DNA from: Bimastos eiseni
Taxonomy: Eukaryota > Annelida > Clitellata > Crassiclitellata > Lumbricidae
Length of the DNA stretch: 64,000 nucleotides
Direction of reading: 5' to 3'
NCBI GenBank assembly: GCA_959347315.1
Contig: OY365809.1
Location: 8,522,790 to 8,586,789, forward strand
Shown: piece after piece, positions 60,558 through 64,000 of the stretch
Layout of the letters: each line of letters begins with the position of its first letter
Position numbering within the stretch: position 1 is the stretch's first letter
Program-made: the position numbers and the translations under genes
The notes under the pieces: model-generated
Told to the model about the DNA's origin: nothing
The model's database searches: none
Seen by the model: only the letters and a program-made list of their open reading frames with translations

Positions 60558-61951
60558 CCACAGTATATAGTTGAAGGACTGCTGCTCAGAAGGGTAACTA
60601 TGACGAGTAATAGAGAGAAACCAGCACCTACTACTAACTAGACAGCTTTCTGGAAATATATATTGTCTCTCAACAAGCTCAAGCAGAATTAGCCAAATAC
60701 CCGGAAACGTACAGCATAAACGAGATCAACTGACAGAAGATAAAAATCAGCCTTTGACATTTAACCAAACAGAAAAAAACCGATGGATTTTTTTACAGGG
60801 TTCAAGGAGGATGCATAACAGCAATCGCTGCTGAAGGTGCTATAAAAATGTTCATATGGACACACACTAAGATTAAATGAAACTATGATTGCAATGTCTT
60901 GTAGCCTAATCAAAGCCTACATAATCATTTTTACCACCTAACTATATCACAGCAACAACAAAGCATAGTTTTATCAACTCAATCTGTATGCATACCACCA
61001 TACATGAACTTAAGATAAAACCTGTAGTAAACTTTGTCATTCTACTTCTTAATAATTATTATTCTAATTATAATTAATCATCAACTCCTATTCTGACCCA
61101 AAAATCCAAAACACAGTAACCCCCTCATATTTGAACAGTCACTGTTACGGTGCGTTGTCATTTTAGGGCAGAACAGCATCAGTGACTACACAATGCATTA
61201 AATGATTGTACGCCAAGCTCAAGCATCAGTGAGGTCCACATCGAGCAAAATAATAGTCCGTTGAGATAGAGGTCCAGCAACCAGAAAAGCTCATTCACCA
61301 AGAACAGTTCCAGGTTAGGTATGATCAGAGAAAGGCAATCAGATGACCATATTGAATAGCCCTACCAGTGAGCCTTAGGACTGATTTAAAATATTGTGCT
61401 TGACTTAATTGACTGCATTGTGCTTGGCTTAAGTTCAAGGTTTTTATACACGACAAGCACCAAGTGCTTACTGAATTTGCAAGTATCATGTTTAAGCTAT
61501 GCTTAGCTGAACAGAAAGCCAATGCAATGATATAATTGCAGAGGTTATATACGCTTTTGTCTTGATATATTAGCTGTGACTGCAGCCAACAATGCACTCT
61601 GAACCATAAAATGAGCATTCATTTGGCAAAAAAACAACAAAAGTGCTGCATTTTGCTTATTACTTACTATGCAGACAAATAGTTCAAGTTGAATTCAAGG
61701 AGCTCTTCCAATGATTTACTTGACACTTTAGCGACAAGCCGCATTGAACTCACAGTCACTTTAGTACGTACTCATCATTAAAGTGTTCAACATCTTACTA
61801 TTTCACATACCACACACAAATCTAAACTGTAAAGCAAAAATAAAAATTTGTATGCATAACGAAAGGCTCATGAAGAGAAAGACAATGCTCTGATGATACG
61901 AAATTTCTAGAAAATATTCTTTCAAAGTTAGCATGACTGTTTTCATCATGT
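60558..61951. other. Upstream intronic sequence
   Basis: No exon recognised. I searched for the FERM F1 lobe motifs expected before the first exon (FPDHKK, KFFPPDH) and did not find them. Confidence 0.5.
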
Positions 61952-62655
61952 ACTCTTATTTCAACTTAACATTCTTGGTTTCAAATTATCAAGACTGCCA
62001 ACATTTCATATCATTTACGCAGCCATTCTCATTCAAATGCGGGGCTAAGTTATTACATCATAGCTAATTTAATACATAATACAAAGGCGGGCTAATTTAA
62101 TATGCAAATCAGGCATGCATGTCAAGTGTTACTCGAGAAATTACTCAAGAAATTTGTGGATGGAACACTTCAAGTCAAAGCAACAAATCGTCTACAATTG
62201 CATGGAAGCAGTTTTAGCATGGCTGAATGTGGTGAAATTATAGAACGAACATAAATCCCGGGCAGAGCCAGGTAGTAAGGCTGGCTGCATATGTATTATG
62301 TATTAAACAAACTCTTATTTCAACTTAACATTCTTGGTTTCAAATTATCAAGACTGCCAACATTTCATATCATTTACGCAGCCATTCTCATTCAAATGCG
62401 GGGCTAAGTTATTACATCATAGCTAATTTAATACATAATACAAAGGCGGGCTAATTTAATATGCAAATCAGGCATGCATGTCAAGTGTTACTCGAGAAAT
62501 TACTCAAGAAATTTGTGGATGGAACACTTCAAGTCAAAGCAACAAATCGTCTACAATTGCATGGAAGCAGTTTTAGCATGGCTGAATGTGGTGAAATTAT
62601 AGAACGAACATAAATCCCGGGCAGAGCCAGGTAGTAAGGCTGGCTGCATATGTAT

Positions 62656-62662
<7 letters not shown>
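61952..62662 (+). repeat. Direct duplication, two ~352-base copies with no difference seen
   Basis: 61952-62303 and 62311-62662 appear identical and are separated by seven bases. The second copy runs into a (TA)n microsatellite. Internal words CTAATTTAATA recur. Confidence 0.95.

Positions 62663-62717
<55 letters not shown>
62660..62717. repeat. (TA)n microsatellite
   Basis: About 28 TA units immediately after the second copy of the 352-base duplication. Confidence 0.98.
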
Positions 62718-62721
<4 letters not shown>

Positions 62722-64000
62722 CACAGAAACATACATAAATATGTAAATGATTTCTGCTGATGTTTCATCATTGTACTGAAGAAAAAGTTCACAAGCATAG
62801 GCTGTTTGAGTGGGAAAACGGAAAAAGCTATCAAAACACTACAGCAGCAGAAGCAGACACAGGAGTTGATGATCTGCTCACCTTCTTTCCCATCTATTTA
62901 ATTTGCCTCCATTTAGACCACCCTGAACTATTACCACCACAGCAGATGATGATCGGGTCTTCACTCCCAAGGCACAGCTCCAGCATCTGCTCTTCCCTCA
63001 AACCTAATATGACCATCAGGGTAATGACTTGCCACAGTTACCGTTCAGTCCCAGACAACTCAACAACAGAAACAATATGTCATCATATATTCATGGCTAG
63101 AAACCTCCAGCTTCCTGTACAGACAACTAATTCCTATGGTTGCATTCACACGGAGGGGAGATGGAGTAATGATAACACTGAAGGGCAGATCAGCACCGAC
63201 CCTAGATTGATTCCCACAACCCTTCCTAAGCTTGACTCAGCCTTCATTCGCAAGGTCACATTGGTGAATGAGCATTAGGATGTGATGAGCGCCTTGCAAG
63301 GCTGCCATACAGCTAACTTAGACTCCTGCAATAACTAGTGATCATCCGTTCACACAGACTCTACTTCTGAATCCAGAGTATGACACACTAATATCCAGTT
63401 CTCATAAAACAAAACTTGCACTAACAATGAGAAAAACTCTAAATTTAAATATAATCTGAAAAGAATGGAGATAATTTATTTGCACCCATTGCCACAAAAA
63501 TTGATCTCTTCAGAAGCTGATGGTGATGATGATGGTTATCCAGTGTTAAATGAGATCTTATGGCAGTCAAGGTTGTTGACGTGAAACTATCCTTACCGTA
63601 AACAGTGTTAGTGATGTACAGTGTTTCTCTGCATATTACTACCATCTTGGTCTAGAAGAGTTTTTCCCATTGGCAGCCACAACCACATTGGAGAATGTAC
63701 ACACCAATTCTCCTCAGCCATAGCACTCAATGCGATTTATGTCTAACTGATGGATCCATTTAACAATCCAACATCCTCAACAGCTGCTACCAGCCGACCC
63801 TTCAGTAATTCAACCAACCAACCCTCTAGACCTAGATCACTAGTAAAATCAGAAATAAAGAAGGATACCCCGACGTAAAGTACCCTTTGAACCCTCTGAC
63901 CATGCTCATTCACAGCTTTTGTACCATGATTTATAAACTGCTGCGTGAAAATTATTCAAACTTTGTAAAATTTAGGTAAGTAACATTTGCCACATCAATA
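62718..64000. other. Right edge, no supported feature
   Basis: A 172-residue plus-strand frame (62760-63278) has no recognisable motif and no splice-consistent neighbours. AGCGCCTTGCAAGGCTGCC at 63288 may be another diverged LINE tail. Confidence 0.4.

Noticed and set aside
61640..61700. Minus-strand text SLEELLEFNLNYLSA as a FERM F1 exon
   Set aside because: It runs into a stop at the only donor-like site and does not resemble the FARP F1 lobe.
62760..63278. 172-residue plus-strand frame
   Set aside because: No recognised motif and it is an isolated frame in a repeat-rich region.

Overview
The window is eukaryotic and almost certainly animal. It contains most of one large intron-rich gene on the minus strand, set in AT-rich DNA crowded with microsatellites, minisatellites, hAT-like miniature DNA transposons, LINE fragments and tRNA-derived SINEs. 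No bacterial features (operons, ribosome binding sites, CRISPR) were seen. The protein is clearly homologous to vertebrate FARP1/FARP2 but diverged, and the repeat landscape suggests an invertebrate, possibly marine. I cannot name the species.

The gene is a FARP1/2 orthologue (FERM, RhoGEF and pleckstrin domain protein). I assembled 24 coding exons from 58802 down to the stop codon at 6819-6821, using family similarity, GT..AG sites and reading-frame phase. Every junction is phase-compatible and the assembled frame is open for 2,588 residues. In order it encodes FERM subdomain F2 and F3 (58802-38261), the FERM-adjacent FA region (37583-37509), a huge linker (30431-17715), a Dbl-homology RhoGEF domain (17392-12984), PH1 (12506-11147), an inter-PH segment (9951-9800), PH2 and the C-terminus (8423-6819). 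The start codon and FERM F1 exons were not found and should lie beyond 64000.

The most unusual element is one 4,761-base exon (25671-30431) between the FA region and the DH domain. It encodes about 1,587 residues of acidic, Ser/Pro-rich, probably disordered protein with degenerate ~45-residue repeats and a proline-rich cluster. Vertebrate FARP proteins, as I recall them, have a linker of only about one to two hundred residues. The exon is phase-symmetric (2 in, 2 out), so skipping it would leave a normal-sized FARP and including it would give a giant form.

Layout: 1-6818 is downstream sequence with the 3' UTR and repeats but no gene I can support. 6819-18614 is a compact cluster of 17 exons (DH-PH-PH and the end of the linker). 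18615-25503 is an intron with a 14-base higher-order minisatellite. 25504-30431 holds the small and giant linker exons. 30432-37508 is an intron with a probable DNA transposon carrying a LINE remnant. 37509-58802 holds the FERM/FA exons separated by large introns. 58803-64000 is repeat-rich and reads as upstream intron.

Mobile-element relics include three hAT-like miniature elements (8848-9344 with a perfect 8-base target duplication, 58051-58434, 60159-60557), a larger inverted-repeat-bounded unit (30963-33645), several LINE coding relics, nine copies of a LINE/SINE-type 3' tail ending in a GCGCTATATAAAT-like motif, and tRNA-derived SINEs.
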